Shown here: positions 26,793-34,206 of the stretch, piece by piece | Layout: every line of letters starts with the position of its first letter | Numbering within the stretch: position 1 is the stretch's first letter | Assembly: GCF_003994235.2 (NCBI RefSeq) | Contig: NZ_RYFG02000084.1 | Coordinates: forward strand, 1-34,206 | Direction: 5' to 3' | From: Candidatus Methylobacter oryzae | Lineage (GTDB): Bacteria > Pseudomonadota > Gammaproteobacteria > Methylococcales > Methylomonadaceae | DNA: 34,206 nt | Notes under the pieces: generated by a model | What the model saw: only the letters and a program-made list of their open reading frames with translations | Databases searched by the model: none | What the model was told of the DNA's origin: nothing | Translations under genes and position numbers: made by a program

Positions 26793-27328
26793 AATACTTG
26801 TTAGTCGGCTGCTTAGTCTTGTTTTGCGTAGGATGCAGCGTTAGCGCCAAACAGCCGGCATTGCATGATTTTGGCGTGCCTGTCTCAGCCGCTGTTAATC
26901 AAGGCAAAGTATCCGTTAGTGTCAATGCGCCGACCTGGCTTTGGGATAATCGTATTCGTTACCGGCTGCTTTTTAGTTCGCCTTCGCAAGTCCGGTTTTA
27001 TGGCCTGGATCGCTGGATTGCTTCTCCACCTGAGATGTTCGAGCAGTTACTGACGTTCAATAACACTCAAGATCGTGATTATGTGATTGTTATTCGCTTA
27101 CATGACTTCGAGCAGCAATTCGATACGCCCGATCGGTCTCGTGTCGTGATGCGATTTTCCGTGGAAGCTTCTTTCGATAATAAACGGAAAACGAGTAGCC
27201 AGGAGTTTTATCTGGAACAGGTTAATAAAATGCCCGATGCGGCTGGCGCAATCGCCGGCTTTATCGATTTGGCGCGTAAAGCTAGCGGAAAAATCCAGGA
27301 CTGGATTGCAAGACTACCTGAGCGATAG
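26789..27328 (+). CDS. ABC-type transport auxiliary lipoprotein (PqiC-like)
   Basis: The 179-residue protein starts with a lipoprotein signal (MKYLLVGCLVLFCVGC, lipidated Cys16) and shows the pattern of the auxiliary lipoprotein family that accompanies MCE operons: APTWLWDNRIRYRLLFSSPS, then DYVIVIRLHDFEQQF. It probably anchors in the outer membrane and receives the MCE channel. It is the last gene of the four-gene operon. Confidence 0.85.
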   Translation: MKYLLVGCLVLFCVGCSVSAKQPALHDFGVPVSAAVNQGKVSVSVNAPTWLWDNRIRYRLLFSSPSQVRFYGLDRWIASPPEMFEQLLTFNNTQDRDYVIVIRLHDFEQQFDTPDRSRVVMRFSVEASFDNKRKTSSQEFYLEQVNKMPDAAGAIAGFIDLARKASGKIQDWIARLPER

Positions 27329-27330
27329 GC

Positions 27331-27365
27331 AAAAAAAACCTCCCAATGCCAAAGGCAAAGGGAGG
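27331..27365 (-). terminator. Intrinsic terminator on the minus strand
   Basis: On the minus strand a CCTCCC / GGGAGG stem (27360-27365 and 27339-27344), with an inner TGCC / GGCA pairing, is followed directly by eight T (27338-27331). On the plus strand the stem is preceded by A and followed by CAAAATG, so it works best as a minus-strand terminator. No annotated gene ends here on that strand. Confidence 0.75.
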
Positions 27366-27577
27366 CAAAATGTACAGATACTGGATAGTTCTGAACTTTC
27401 ACACTACGAGGAGGTATATGAAACTATTGGAGATAAAGCGATTAAACTTTAATCTCGTAAAAGCGGCGGAATAACGACATTTAATAAAAATGTCGAAACA
27501 AAGTGCGTAATAAATAAAACGTGTTTATTTCTGAAAATATCTTTATAAATCAGTTAGAACAGTTTGCTTCCCAATGG
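27331..27577 (-). ncRNA. Predicted small RNA of about 245 nt
   Basis: The boundaries come from a sigma70-type promoter at 27584-27612 and the intrinsic terminator at 27331-27365, both on the minus strand. No protein-like frame of useful length is seen in the transcript. It carries CCUCCU (about 27409-27414, complement of AGGAGG) and CCUCCC in the terminator 5' arm; exposed C-rich motifs of this kind let some bacterial small RNAs pair with ribosome-binding sites. An 8-bp hairpin CGACATTT / AAATGTCG (27475-27495) lies inside. It matches no RNA family I recognise. Existence is inferred from signals only. Confidence 0.5.
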
Positions 27578-27583
27578 CTGTAG

Positions 27584-27612
27584 ATTATACGTATGTAACC
27601 GTATGCTCACAA
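27584..27612 (-). promoter_or_regulatory. Sigma70-type promoter on the minus strand
   Basis: On the minus strand TTGTGA (27612-27607) and a perfect TATAAT (27589-27584) are separated by exactly 17 bases. Transcription would start near 27577 and run to the terminator at 27331-27365. Confidence 0.6.
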
Positions 27613-27679
27613 TACTGCCGCAAATTAATAGATTGTTTCTGTTTTGTTTATAGTTGCTAAGACGCGTCTAAGCCCAAAA

Positions 27680-27714
27680 AACAGGCGTTCCCAGGCTTAA
27701 CTCAATAGCCTGTT
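27680..27714 (-). terminator. Second minus-oriented hairpin with T-run
   Basis: AACAGGC / GCCTGTT arms (27680-27686 and 27708-27714) enclose 21 bases; on the minus strand the stem ends in six T (27681-27676). It could stop antisense transcription from the smbP side before the predicted small RNA promoter. The plus-strand reading also ends in a short T-rich stretch. Confidence 0.4.
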
Positions 27715-27908
27715 GTTTTGTATATCGCCATCGCCCGATATGCCCCCGTCTTATTAGGTGCTTCTACCGATTGTACAAACAATTCGGCTACCTTATTCTG
27801 TTTTTGCTTTAAACTGGATTTTTAGGTTGGACTGGTTTGGCACAATTGACAAGTCGTTGTTTTCTTTTTTTGTATGGATTACCACTAAACTTTAATGAGG
27901 GCAAAATC

Positions 27909-28256
27909 ATGAAAAAATCGATACTTGCATTTACAAGTTTATTGCTGTTAATCGGTGCGTTTTTCAGTGCCGCCGTTTTTGCTGAAGAACATGCCTATAC
28001 GGCAATTGAGCACACCAGTGCCGCGTTAGCACAAGGTAAAGCAGGTAAAGCACCGGAACTGGTTCAACATGCGCAACAAGCGCTGGAACACGCAAAAAAA
28101 GCGGAAGAGGTGGCATTAGGCCATTCGAAAACCCAAATGCAATCCGCAATTAAAGCTCTGGAAAAAACGATTAGCCAAGGTAATTCAGGAGATGCAAAGT
28201 CGGCTTCCGTATCGGCTGAAGAGGCCTTGGGATTCCTGCAAGCAGGTAATAAATAG
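27909..28256 (+). CDS. smbP: SmbP-like small periplasmic metal-binding protein
   Basis: I start this at the ATG at 27909, preceded by GAGGGC, giving 115 residues with a clear signal peptide (MKKSILAFTSLLLLIGAFFS, cleaved near AVFA). The mature protein is a short helical bundle of repeated segments with regularly spaced His, Ala and Lys (EHAYTAIEHTSAALAQGKAG, VQHAQQALEHAKKAEEVA). This resembles the small metal-binding protein SmbP first described in the nitrifier Nitrosomonas europaea, which binds copper and other divalent metals. This copy has fewer histidines in its C-terminal third, so capacity may be lower. The longer upstream reading lacks a signal peptide at its start. A terminator follows at once. 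Confidence 0.8.
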   Translation: MKKSILAFTSLLLLIGAFFSAAVFAEEHAYTAIEHTSAALAQGKAGKAPELVQHAQQALEHAKKAEEVALGHSKTQMQSAIKALEKTISQGNSGDAKSASVSAEEALGFLQAGNK

Positions 28257-28270
28257 CCTTAACGTCGCAG

Positions 28271-28300
28271 AAAAAGGGCGGAGTTTTCCTCCCTTTTTTT
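28271..28300 (+). terminator. Intrinsic terminator of smbP
   Basis: AAAAAGGG and GAG on one side pair with CTCCCTTTTT on the other (small CG bulge, short TTTTC loop), and the hairpin ends in seven T. It begins 15 bp after the smbP stop. Confidence 0.85.
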
Positions 28301-28408
28301 CCTGTCTTAAAATGCGTTTGTTCGTAGCGATAAATGCATCCCGCCTATCGATCTCTTACTGTGGCATCCGATAAAACTGTTTAATATCCGATAGTTGTTG
28401 TCTTTAAA

Positions 28409-28438
28409 CTGTCAAAGAATCTTATTAAACGATATAAT
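28409..28438 (+). promoter_or_regulatory. Probable proA promoter
   Basis: CTGTCA (28409-28414, four of six matches to TTGACA) and a perfect TATAAT (28433-28438) are separated by 18 bases; the proA GTG start is 32 bp further on. Confidence 0.55.
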
Positions 28439-28469
28439 TATTCAATTGCCATCCAGTTAAGAGAGTAGA

Positions 28470-29726
28470 GTGGATATTAAAGAATATATGCAAACGCTTG
28501 GCCGGCAGGCCAGGAAAGCGGGACGGGAAATAAGCCGTACCGAATCGGGCAAAAAAAATCTGGCCTTACTGAAAATCGCCGAAGCGCTCGAGAATAATCG
28601 TGAGCTGCTGATAGCCGAAAATCGTAAGGATCTGGATGCCGGTAAAATCAACGGCCTGGATGCGGCCTCGCTGGACAGGCTGGAATTAAAACCGTCCGGC
28701 ATTCAAGCGATGGTTGAAGGCTTAAAACAAGTGGCTGCGTTGCCCGATCCGGTCGGTGAAATCAGCGATTTAAGCTACCGGCCCAGCGGCATACAGGTCG
28801 GACAGATGCGCGTACCTTTAGGCGTGATCGGCATTATCTACGAATCCCGTCCCAATGTAACCGTCGATGCGGCGGCTTTGTGCCTCAAATCCGGCAATGC
28901 CTGTATTTTAAGAGGCGGCTCGGAAGCCATACATTCCAACCAGGCGGTTGCGGCCTGTGTTTCCGAAGGTCTAAAAGCGGCTGGTTTGCCGGTCGAGGCC
29001 GTGCAGATCGTGGCGACAGCAGACCGCGAAGCCGTCGGCGAATTAATTACGATGGATCAATTCGTCGACGTAATTGTTCCGCGCGGCGGCAAAAGCTTGA
29101 TCGAGCGAATTTCCAAGGATGCAACGATTCCTGTGATCAAACACCTGGACGGCATTTGCCATGTCTATATCGACGATAAAGCCGACATAGACAAAGCGAT
29201 TAAGATTGCGCTGAATGCCAAAACCCATCGCTACGGCGTTTGCAATGCGATGGAAACTTTATTGGTTGCGGAAGGCATCGCTGCAAAAGTACTACCGCTA
29301 TTGGCTGAAAAATATAGCGAAAAAGGCGTTGAGCTGCGCGGTTGTCTTAAGGCTTGTTCACTGATTCCGGGTTGTCTCAGAGCCACGGAAGAAGACTGGA
29401 ATACAGAATATCTGGCGCCGATTTTATCGATCAAAGTGGTCGACGGCATCGATGATGCCATCGAACATATCAACAAATACAGCTCCGCGCATACCGAAGC
29501 CATTGTGACCGAGGATTACACGCTGGCTCGCCGATTCTTGCGGGAAGTGGATTCCAGCTCAGTCATGGTAAACGCGTCGACCCGTTTTGCCGACGGTTTT
29601 GAGTATGGGTTGGGCGCTGAAATCGGCATCAGCACCGATAAGCTGCACGCCAGAGGGCCGGTCGGTTTAAAGGGCTTGACCTCATTAAAGTACATTGTTT
29701 TGGGTGACGGCCATATCCGGCAATAA
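28470..29726 (+). CDS. proA: Glutamate-5-semialdehyde dehydrogenase (gamma-glutamyl phosphate reductase)
   Basis: The 418-residue protein starts at a GTG ([11 protein letters not shown]); the in-frame ATG six codons later is an alternative. Family motifs include [40 protein letters not shown] and the catalytic Cys258 in [13 protein letters not shown]; the C-terminal [16 protein letters not shown] is also typical. It reduces gamma-glutamyl phosphate with NADPH in proline synthesis. proB is not in the window. The stop is directly followed by the nadD start. Confidence 0.97.
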   Translation: MDIKEYMQTLGRQARKAGREISRTESGKKNLALLKIAEALENNRELLIAENRKDLDAGKINGLDAASLDRLELKPSGIQAMVEGLKQVAALPDPVGEISDLSYRPSGIQVGQMRVPLGVIGIIYESRPNVTVDAAALCLKSGNACILRGGSEAIHSNQAVAACVSEGLKAAGLPVEAVQIVATADREAVGELITMDQFVDVIVPRGGKSLIERISKDATIPVIKHLDGICHVYIDDKADIDKAIKIALNAKTHRYGVCNAMETLLVAEGIAAKVLPLLAEKYSEKGVELRGCLKACSLIPGCLRATEEDWNTEYLAPILSIKVVDGIDDAIEHINKYSSAHTEAIVTEDYTLARRFLREVDSSSVMVNASTRFADGFEYGLGAEIGISTDKLHARGPVGLKGLTSLKYIVLGDGHIRQ

Positions 29727-30362
29727 ATGATTGGGATTTTCGGCGGCACTTTCGACCCGGTTCATTACGGACATTTACGCTCGGCACTTGAAGTTAAGGA
29801 CATTTTCGGACTGGATGAAGTCCGCTTAATTCCCTGTGCCGATCCACCGCATCGCGGACAACCGGCGGTAACGGCCGAGATGCGCTTGCGGATGCTGGAG
29901 CTCGCTATACAAGACCGTCTGGGATTAACGGTCGATACCAGAGAGCTGGACCGGCATAAAACCGACCAAACGCCGTCGTATATGGTCGATACGTTGCAGT
30001 CGCTACGGCAGGAATTTCCCAATGAACCTTTGTTATTGTTTATCGGCACCGACGCGTTCGAGCATTTAACCGGCTGGCATCAATGGCAGCGCTTATTCGA
30101 CTATGCGCATATTGCCGTGATGACCCGGCCCGGTTTTGAAACGCCGGCACTTAACGACTTTTTTAAAGCCAGGTTGGCTAAAAATATTGACCGGTTGCGG
30201 CAGCAGAATGCAGGGCAATTATACTTCCAGCAAATCACCCAACTGGACATCTCGGCCACCGCTATCAGGGATATGATCGCAAGAAAACAAAATCCGGTTT
30301 TTTTATTGCCGGATGCTGTCATAGAATACATCAAGCAAAACAAGCTTTACGAGACACATTGA
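29727..30362 (+). CDS. nadD: Nicotinate-nucleotide adenylyltransferase
   Basis: The 211-residue nucleotidyltransferase begins IGIFGGTFDPVHYGHLR, containing the T/HxGH site (HYGH). Near the end is ISATAIRDMI, the counterpart of the ISSTxxR motif, followed by LLPDAVIEYIKQNKLY. It makes deamido-NAD from nicotinate mononucleotide and ATP. It begins on the base after the proA stop and is followed by rsfS. Confidence 0.96.
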   Translation: MIGIFGGTFDPVHYGHLRSALEVKDIFGLDEVRLIPCADPPHRGQPAVTAEMRLRMLELAIQDRLGLTVDTRELDRHKTDQTPSYMVDTLQSLRQEFPNEPLLLFIGTDAFEHLTGWHQWQRLFDYAHIAVMTRPGFETPALNDFFKARLAKNIDRLRQQNAGQLYFQQITQLDISATAIRDMIARKQNPVFLLPDAVIEYIKQNKLYETH

Positions 30363-30388
30363 TCTCATTTTTACACTTAGGAATTTGA

Positions 30389-30742
30389 ATGCAAGCAGAA
30401 CAGATATTGAAAATTGTCCAGGAAGTTTTGGATGAACGCAAAGGACAAAGCATAACGACACTCGATGTCCGGGGAAAAACCAGTTTTACCGACTATATGG
30501 TCGTAGTGACCGGTACTTCGGATCGTCACCTGAAGTCTTTATGTGATTACGTATCGGAAAAGCTGAAAGAAAACGGCGTTAAACCTTTAGGCATGGAAGG
30601 CGATTTAGGCTCGGACTGGGTTCTGCTGGATTTGGGCGACGTGATTGTCCATGCGATGAATGCCCAAGCCCGCGAATTTTATCAACTAGAGAAATTATGG
30701 TCGGTTGAAGGTTCTAAGGAAGGCGAGCAGAAAGCTTCGTAG
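30389..30742 (+). CDS. rsfS: Ribosomal silencing factor RsfS
   Basis: The 117-residue protein matches the RsfS/Iojap family: KTSFTDYMVVVTGTSDRHLK, then GDLGSDWVLLDLGDVIVHAM and FYQLEKLWS. It binds ribosomal protein uL14 and blocks subunit joining when nutrients are scarce. The nadD-rsfS order is common; rlmH, often next, is absent, and a strong hairpin follows. Confidence 0.96.
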   Translation: MQAEQILKIVQEVLDERKGQSITTLDVRGKTSFTDYMVVVTGTSDRHLKSLCDYVSEKLKENGVKPLGMEGDLGSDWVLLDLGDVIVHAMNAQAREFYQLEKLWSVEGSKEGEQKAS

Positions 30743-30755
30743 CTTCTTAGATTGC

Positions 30756-30795
30756 CTGTTGCGCTAGCCCCCAATCTTGGGATGTAGCGCAACAG
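30756..30795. terminator. Long hairpin between convergent genes
   Basis: A perfect 11-bp stem CTGTTGCGCTA / TAGCGCAACAG (30756-30766 and 30785-30795) has an inner CCCAA / TTGGG stem. It lies between rsfS (plus) and the DUF2442 gene (minus), whose stop it touches, so it may serve both. It has no long T-run on either side. Confidence 0.6.
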
Positions 30796-31053
30796 TTAGG
30801 CGCTTTTCTGCCATTGCGCCGGAGAATGCGCGATACCGAGCAAACCGTCAATAGATATATCTTCATCGATTAGCGGCCAGTAAATACCGTAGCCGGAAGG
30901 TGAAATTTCGTAGTGGTTTAGTTCTTTTTCGCTGGCCTTGGCTAATATGGACGATATTTCAAGCAAAGTTTTGCTGATTGATTGACCGTCTACTTTCAGA
31001 GATAGTTTTCCATCTTTTATTTTGATTTCATCAATTTGATGGTAAGTGTTCAT
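30796..31053 (-). CDS. DUF2442 protein (possible antitoxin-like partner)
   Basis: I start this at the ATG at 31053 (MNTYHQIDEIKIKDG), preceded by AGGAG at good spacing, giving 85 residues; an earlier in-frame ATG lacks such a site. The C-terminal YEISPSGYGIYWPLIDEDIS followed by IDGLLGI is the DUF2442 signature. Its start overlaps the stop of the DUF4160 gene by 4 bases. DUF4160/DUF2442 pairs look like small two-gene modules of toxin-antitoxin type; activity here is unproven. Confidence 0.85.
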   Translation of the reverse strand: MNTYHQIDEIKIKDGKLSLKVDGQSISKTLLEISSILAKASEKELNHYEISPSGYGIYWPLIDEDISIDGLLGIAHSPAQWQKSA

Positions 31054-31307
31054 GGGTATCTCCTGTTTTGGAATTCTTGCCACTGGTCTACGATATATTC
31101 GAAATGTTCGAATATTATCTTTCGGATTTGTCTTTTGTCTCGCGGTGACAGATTTAATGCGAAGGCTTCCTGGATGTCAAAATTTTCAACGTCTATCCAA
31201 AATTTGCATTCCTTATCCCCACTTTTGCAATGGATGTGTATGGGTTCATTTCCTTCGTTTGCGTAGAAAAACAATCTCCATCCGAGAAGAACAAGTACGG
31301 TCGGCAT
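31050..31307 (-). CDS. DUF4160 protein (possible toxin-like partner)
   Basis: The 85-residue protein reads MPTVLVLLGWRLFFYANEGN, then EPIHIHCKSGDKECKFWID and QIRKIIFEHFEYIVDQWQEF, the usual layout of DUF4160. The His-rich segment HIHC is conserved in the family and could be catalytic, but this is not established. It is the first gene of a two-gene unit with the DUF2442 gene (4-bp overlap). Confidence 0.88.
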   Translation of the reverse strand: MPTVLVLLGWRLFFYANEGNEPIHIHCKSGDKECKFWIDVENFDIQEAFALNLSPRDKRQIRKIIFEHFEYIVDQWQEFQNRRYP

Positions 31308-31482
31308 CTGTTAAATTCCTAAGTGGTTACGAACTAGCTGATGGTGTCAGATTTGAGCATGAATATTCACAACAAACAACGGCAATAAACCTGAGCGCTG
31401 GACTCCGCAAACATTTTGAGCTGATGTTCGGTTAACGACAATGCCCTTTGAGGTACACAGCCGTTAACCCGAAACGACTTCT

Positions 31483-32052
31483 TTAGACTTCTTTATGACT
31501 GGGCGCCAAAGTAGCCAATGATTTGACCAGCTTCATAACGCCATACCCCAAAATCATATAAAGCAGGGCAGAGCTGACATAAGGCGGGTAATACTGGGCT
31601 ACTCGTGAAAAATACTGGCCCCAGGACAAATCCGGATAACGGCCTGAAAACAAATAAAAGCTGCCGTTTGAAATAGCGAATGCAGTCGATGTCGCCAGTG
31701 CCGCTACACCAAACTGCACTGCCAGCTTAGCCGGTTTCAGTGATTTAAATGCCGAGCAGTAGCGGCCTGCAAACCACATGACCGCATAAGTGGGAATCAG
31801 GAAAACATAGGAGGGCGATACGCACCAACTGCTGGTGCCGTTTGCAATAGCGATGGCGTCGATCAATCCGGCCAGAACCAGCAGGAAAGCAAAAAACGCT
31901 TTGTTTCTATAAAAGCCGGCAAAGAAAAAAACCGCCAATGATGCATCGGGCAGATGCAAGACGTCGCCGAAATGGTGAAAGCGCGTCAACGCCATCAGCG
32001 CGATCAACGGGATCGGTAAATAATCGGCTTGCAGCCATTGTTTTATGTTCAT
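31483..32052 (-). CDS. btuM: BtuM-like cobalamin transporter membrane protein
   Basis: The 189-residue protein has about six membrane segments. TRFHHFGDVLHLPDASLAVF near the N-terminus and SSWCVSPSYVFLIP (Cys77) resemble the BtuM family of single-component B12 transporters, in which a cysteine near this position takes part in cobalamin binding and decyanation. The recognition is from memory of family features, so moderate. The gene lies 18 bp after btuB on the same strand, behind a cobalamin riboswitch, which supports a B12 role. CGGAG precedes the ATG. Confidence 0.7.
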   Translation of the reverse strand: MNIKQWLQADYLPIPLIALMALTRFHHFGDVLHLPDASLAVFFFAGFYRNKAFFAFLLVLAGLIDAIAIANGTSSWCVSPSYVFLIPTYAVMWFAGRYCSAFKSLKPAKLAVQFGVAALATSTAFAISNGSFYLFSGRYPDLSWGQYFSRVAQYYPPYVSSALLYMILGYGVMKLVKSLATLAPSHKEV

Positions 32053-32070
32053 GGTATTGTCTCCGGAAAG

Positions 32071-33903
32071 TTAGTTGTTGTAATGGATTGAAAGAAAGAA
32101 ATTCCTGCCTGCGGTGTTGTAGGTATTAATGGTCTGATACTGCTTATCCAACAGGTTGTTCAGTTTCGCGCTTAGCATCCAGTTTTTGTTCAAATGATAG
32201 GCCGAGCGCAAATCGACGGTTACGTAACCGGCAACTTTGGTTTTGTTCTGCGCATCGTCGAAACGTTCGCCTTGAGCCAACACAGCGCCTCCCAGGTCAA
32301 ACTGTCCGCATGAGCGCGATAAATCGAACGATAAAGTTTTGTCAGCCCGGCGCGGCAGCCGCAGATCGGACTCCCGGTTTTTAGGGCTTAACAGGTTCAT
32401 GTTCAATTTGCCGTTCCAGCCTAGCAACTGCGTGCCGATTTCAGCTTCGATGCCGTCGATTTGCGCTTTGCCGACGTTTTCCGCGCTGGCTAGAAAAGTT
32501 GCCGGATTCGTGACCGTCACGATCAAATTGTCGATATTGGTATGGTAGCCGCGAAGTTCCCATTGCAGCCAATCATGATCGCCGGCCAATCCGGCTTCGA
32601 AAGACGTCGATTGTTCGGCTTTCAGCGAAGGATTGCCGAATCCCGGAAAATAAAGCTGGTTAAATGTCGGCGCCTTGAACGCATTGCCGAAGCTCGCAAA
32701 TGGGCTGATGCCGTAATTCCAGTGGTAACGCCAGCCGAAATTGCCGGTTACCTGTTCGCCGAAGGCTTCGTTTTTATCGCCGCGCACCGATGCGTTGAAA
32801 AAATGAGCGTCCAGAATGCGGCTGTGCAATTCGGTAAAAATGCCTGCATCGTAACGGGAAGTTTCATTGTAGGCGGTTGAGCTGTCCACTTGATCCAGCC
32901 GGTAATCGGAGCCTATAACCAACTGGTGATTGTCGGACAACGCCACTTCGTTCAACCAACTGGCATTCCAACGCGTGCTGTTAAAGCGGCTGGAAAATGA
33001 TCCGTCGGGCGCAAAGTTGTCGCCTTCGTCGCGGCTTTGCCCGAAACGCAGCATTGAGCGCCAGTTCTCGGCAATATTCATGCCGGCTGTAGCGCCGACG
33101 GTTTGTTCTATAAATTCCGTTTTGTTTTGGAAGGAACCGTCATATTCGTTTTTCCCCTCGGCCCGCATAAAAAATGCCTCAACTTCGGCATTGTTATCGA
33201 AGCGATGGCCTAACCTGGCGTTCAGCGCCGTGTTCAGGTAGCCGTCCTTATCCGGCTGGTTGATGCCGAACGGCCCAGGAGTCGGTTGCCGGGAATTAAA
33301 ACCTTGAGAGCCGAACTGCGACGAAGCCAATGTATACCAGCTGTTTTTCCATTGACCGCTGACAGAACCGGATGCGCGATAAGTATCGTAAGTGCCGCCG
33401 CCTGCATCCAGCGTCACGCTGGGCTTTTCATTTTGGCTGCCTTTGCGGGTGAAAATCTGGATAACTCCGCCGATGGCTTCCGAACCGTAAAGGCTAGACT
33501 GAGGCCCGCGGATGATTTCCACCCGCTCGACCTGATCGAGCGGAATAAGTTGAAAAGGCGTGGTCCCCGAGGTGACGGAGCCGATTTTAATGCCGTCAAG
33601 CAATACCAGTACGTGGTCGGAATTGGTTCCGCGCATGTAAAGATTGGTATCTTTCCCATAGCCGCCGCTTTGCGACATATCGACGCCGGTCGTGCCGCTT
33701 AACAATTCCGGTAAGGTTTTAGCCTGGAGGCGTTCTATATCTTTTCGGGTATAAACAGTCGCCGCAGCCGCCAGTTGGTTTTTAGCCGTTTCCGTTCGAG
33801 TTGCGGTAACAACAATATCGGGAAGATTTTGCACAGTTTCCTGCGCGTGTAATTGGCTATTAAAGCCCGTCAATAATAATGAGCCGAAGATAAGTTTTTG
33901 CAT
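32071..33903 (-). CDS. btuB: TonB-dependent vitamin B12 receptor (BtuB-like)
   Basis: I start this at the ATG at 33903 (MQKLIFGSLLLTGF), which gives a clean signal peptide ending LHAQ and is preceded by GAGGA; the ATG 45 bp upstream would prefix a basic tail. The mature protein opens with a TonB-box-like DIVVTATRTE, then the plug domain (LPELLSGTTGVDMSQSGGYG, VLLDGIKIG, RVEIIRGPQSSLYGSEAIGG) and a beta-barrel up to FFLSIHYNN. At 610 residues the size is right for BtuB. It imports cobalamin across the outer membrane, under the riboswitch directly upstream. Confidence 0.93.
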   Translation of the reverse strand: MQKLIFGSLLLTGFNSQLHAQETVQNLPDIVVTATRTETAKNQLAAAATVYTRKDIERLQAKTLPELLSGTTGVDMSQSGGYGKDTNLYMRGTNSDHVLVLLDGIKIGSVTSGTTPFQLIPLDQVERVEIIRGPQSSLYGSEAIGGVIQIFTRKGSQNEKPSVTLDAGGGTYDTYRASGSVSGQWKNSWYTLASSQFGSQGFNSRQPTPGPFGINQPDKDGYLNTALNARLGHRFDNNAEVEAFFMRAEGKNEYDGSFQNKTEFIEQTVGATAGMNIAENWRSMLRFGQSRDEGDNFAPDGSFSSRFNSTRWNASWLNEVALSDNHQLVIGSDYRLDQVDSSTAYNETSRYDAGIFTELHSRILDAHFFNASVRGDKNEAFGEQVTGNFGWRYHWNYGISPFASFGNAFKAPTFNQLYFPGFGNPSLKAEQSTSFEAGLAGDHDWLQWELRGYHTNIDNLIVTVTNPATFLASAENVGKAQIDGIEAEIGTQLLGWNGKLNMNLLSPKNRESDLRLPRRADKTLSFDLSRSCGQFDLGGAVLAQGERFDDAQNKTKVAGYVTVDLRSAYHLNKNWMLSAKLNNLLDKQYQTINTYNTAGRNFFLSIHYNN

Positions 33904-33986
33904 TTGTGTCCTCTTGCGCCGCCCGCGCAGGGTGGTTGATTTACACAACAGAGGACAAACAAAACGAGAGATGACGCAGAGCTAGA

Positions 33987-34016
33987 CTGTCATTTTCGCT
34001 GACAGCCCTCCGCTGT
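33987..34016 (-). promoter_or_regulatory. Overlapping hairpins, probable riboswitch expression platform
   Basis: ACAGC / GCTGT (34002-34006 and 34012-34016) and CTGTCA / TGACAG (33987-33992 and 34000-34005) share bases 34002-34005, so only one can form at a time. They lie directly after the riboswitch aptamer and about 85 bp before the btuB start. Neither is followed by a strong T-run. Confidence 0.45.
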
Positions 34017-34206
34017 ACCGAATTACACTTTCGGGCCGGTCTCCGGGCTTGTAAGTGGCGTCAGCCTGAATCATCGCCTTCCCATGCGTTAGCACAGTGG
34101 CGTCTCGATGAAACTTTTACTTACATACCGTTGCGGGGGCAGCGTCGGCTTTGGATACCGACTTCCCGTTTAACCATTGGGTTTGAATAACCCTCCGGAA
34201 CCTGAA
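34016..34206 (-). promoter_or_regulatory. Cobalamin riboswitch
   Basis: On the minus strand, in order: GGTTCCGGAGGGTTATTC, GCTGCCCCCGCAACGG, GCCACTG, GGGAAGGC and the B12 box AGCCCGGAGACCGGCC (34049-34034). This is the standard series of conserved blocks of the AdoCbl riboswitch. The 5' end lies at or just beyond the window edge. It precedes btuB by about 110 bp. Confidence 0.95.

Larger units (their letters stand above)
27329..27908. other. 580-bp gap between the lipid-transport operon and smbP
   Basis: The gap holds a minus-strand promoter and terminator framing a predicted small RNA (27331-27577), a second minus-oriented hairpin with a T-run (27680-27714), a hairpin CGACATTT / AAATGTCG (27475-27495), and the smbP leader with a perfect TTGACA at 27846-27851. 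On the plus strand AGGAGG precedes an 18-codon frame (27418-27474); I think this is the complement of a CCUCCU motif of the predicted RNA, not a gene. Confidence 0.6.

Noticed and set aside
27418-27474. Eighteen-codon plus-strand frame with AGGAGG three bases before its ATG
   Set aside because: The spacing is too short for efficient initiation, the product has no recognisable motif, and AGGAGG is explained as the complement of a CCUCCU motif in the predicted minus-strand RNA.
27836-27851. Sigma54-like TTTGGCAC sequence upstream of smbP
   Set aside because: The required GC 10 bases after the GG is absent (AA instead); the TTGACA in the same place fits a sigma70 -35 better, though its -10 is poor.
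31430-31469. GGTTAACG / CGTTAACC inverted repeat downstream of btuM
   Set aside because: A 24-base loop and no T-run make it a poor terminator; it could be chance.

Overview
The window looks like chromosome of a gammaproteobacterium, most plausibly a methanotroph of the order Methylococcales. This is inferred from the gene mix (complete 2-oxoglutarate dehydrogenase cluster, FeoABC, a caa3-type oxidase with fused subunits I and III, an SmbP-like metal-binding protein, proA-nadD-rsfS, a BtuM-like B12 transporter) and not from a marker gene. No rRNA, tRNA, CRISPR array, transposase or phage gene was seen.

Layout. Positions 1-4382 (minus) are the 5' part of a very large two-partner-secretion adhesin gene that runs off the left edge; it carries 249-bp tandem repeats and an in-frame palindromic repeat insertion. 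Upstream of it lie a perfect palindrome and a LuxR-type regulator gene (4625-5404), which follows a minus-strand sucA-sucB-lpd cluster (10988-5428). The lpd product lacks the first cysteine of the redox disulfide and the C-terminal catalytic glutamate. Divergent from sucA are a DUF2914 membrane protein and an H-NS-like protein. Positions 12631-18409 hold an oxidase operon: CtaG-like assembly factor, triheme cytochrome c, lipoprotein subunit II with a cytochrome c domain, fused subunit I/III and a small membrane protein. After a non-coding stretch with an inverted-repeat element come feoA-feoB-feoC behind a Fur-box-like site, a frameshifted Uma2-family gene, a VanZ-like gene (minus) and a DUF455 ferritin-like gene.

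Positions 23967-27328 encode a complete Mla/MCE-type lipid transport operon: STAS-permease, ATPase, MCE protein and auxiliary lipoprotein. The 580-bp gap behind it contains a promoter and a terminator in matching orientation on the minus strand, predicting an unannotated small RNA of about 245 nt with two CCUCC motifs. Then follow smbP, proA-nadD-rsfS, a minus-strand DUF4160/DUF2442 pair that may be toxin-antitoxin-like, and a minus-strand vitamin B12 module: cobalamin riboswitch, btuB and btuM-like gene.

The observations most worth following are the E3-like protein that has lost its redox centre while sitting in an otherwise intact OGDH cluster (type I methanotrophs were long reported to lack OGDH activity), the predicted minus-strand small RNA, and the LuxR/palindrome/adhesin arrangement.
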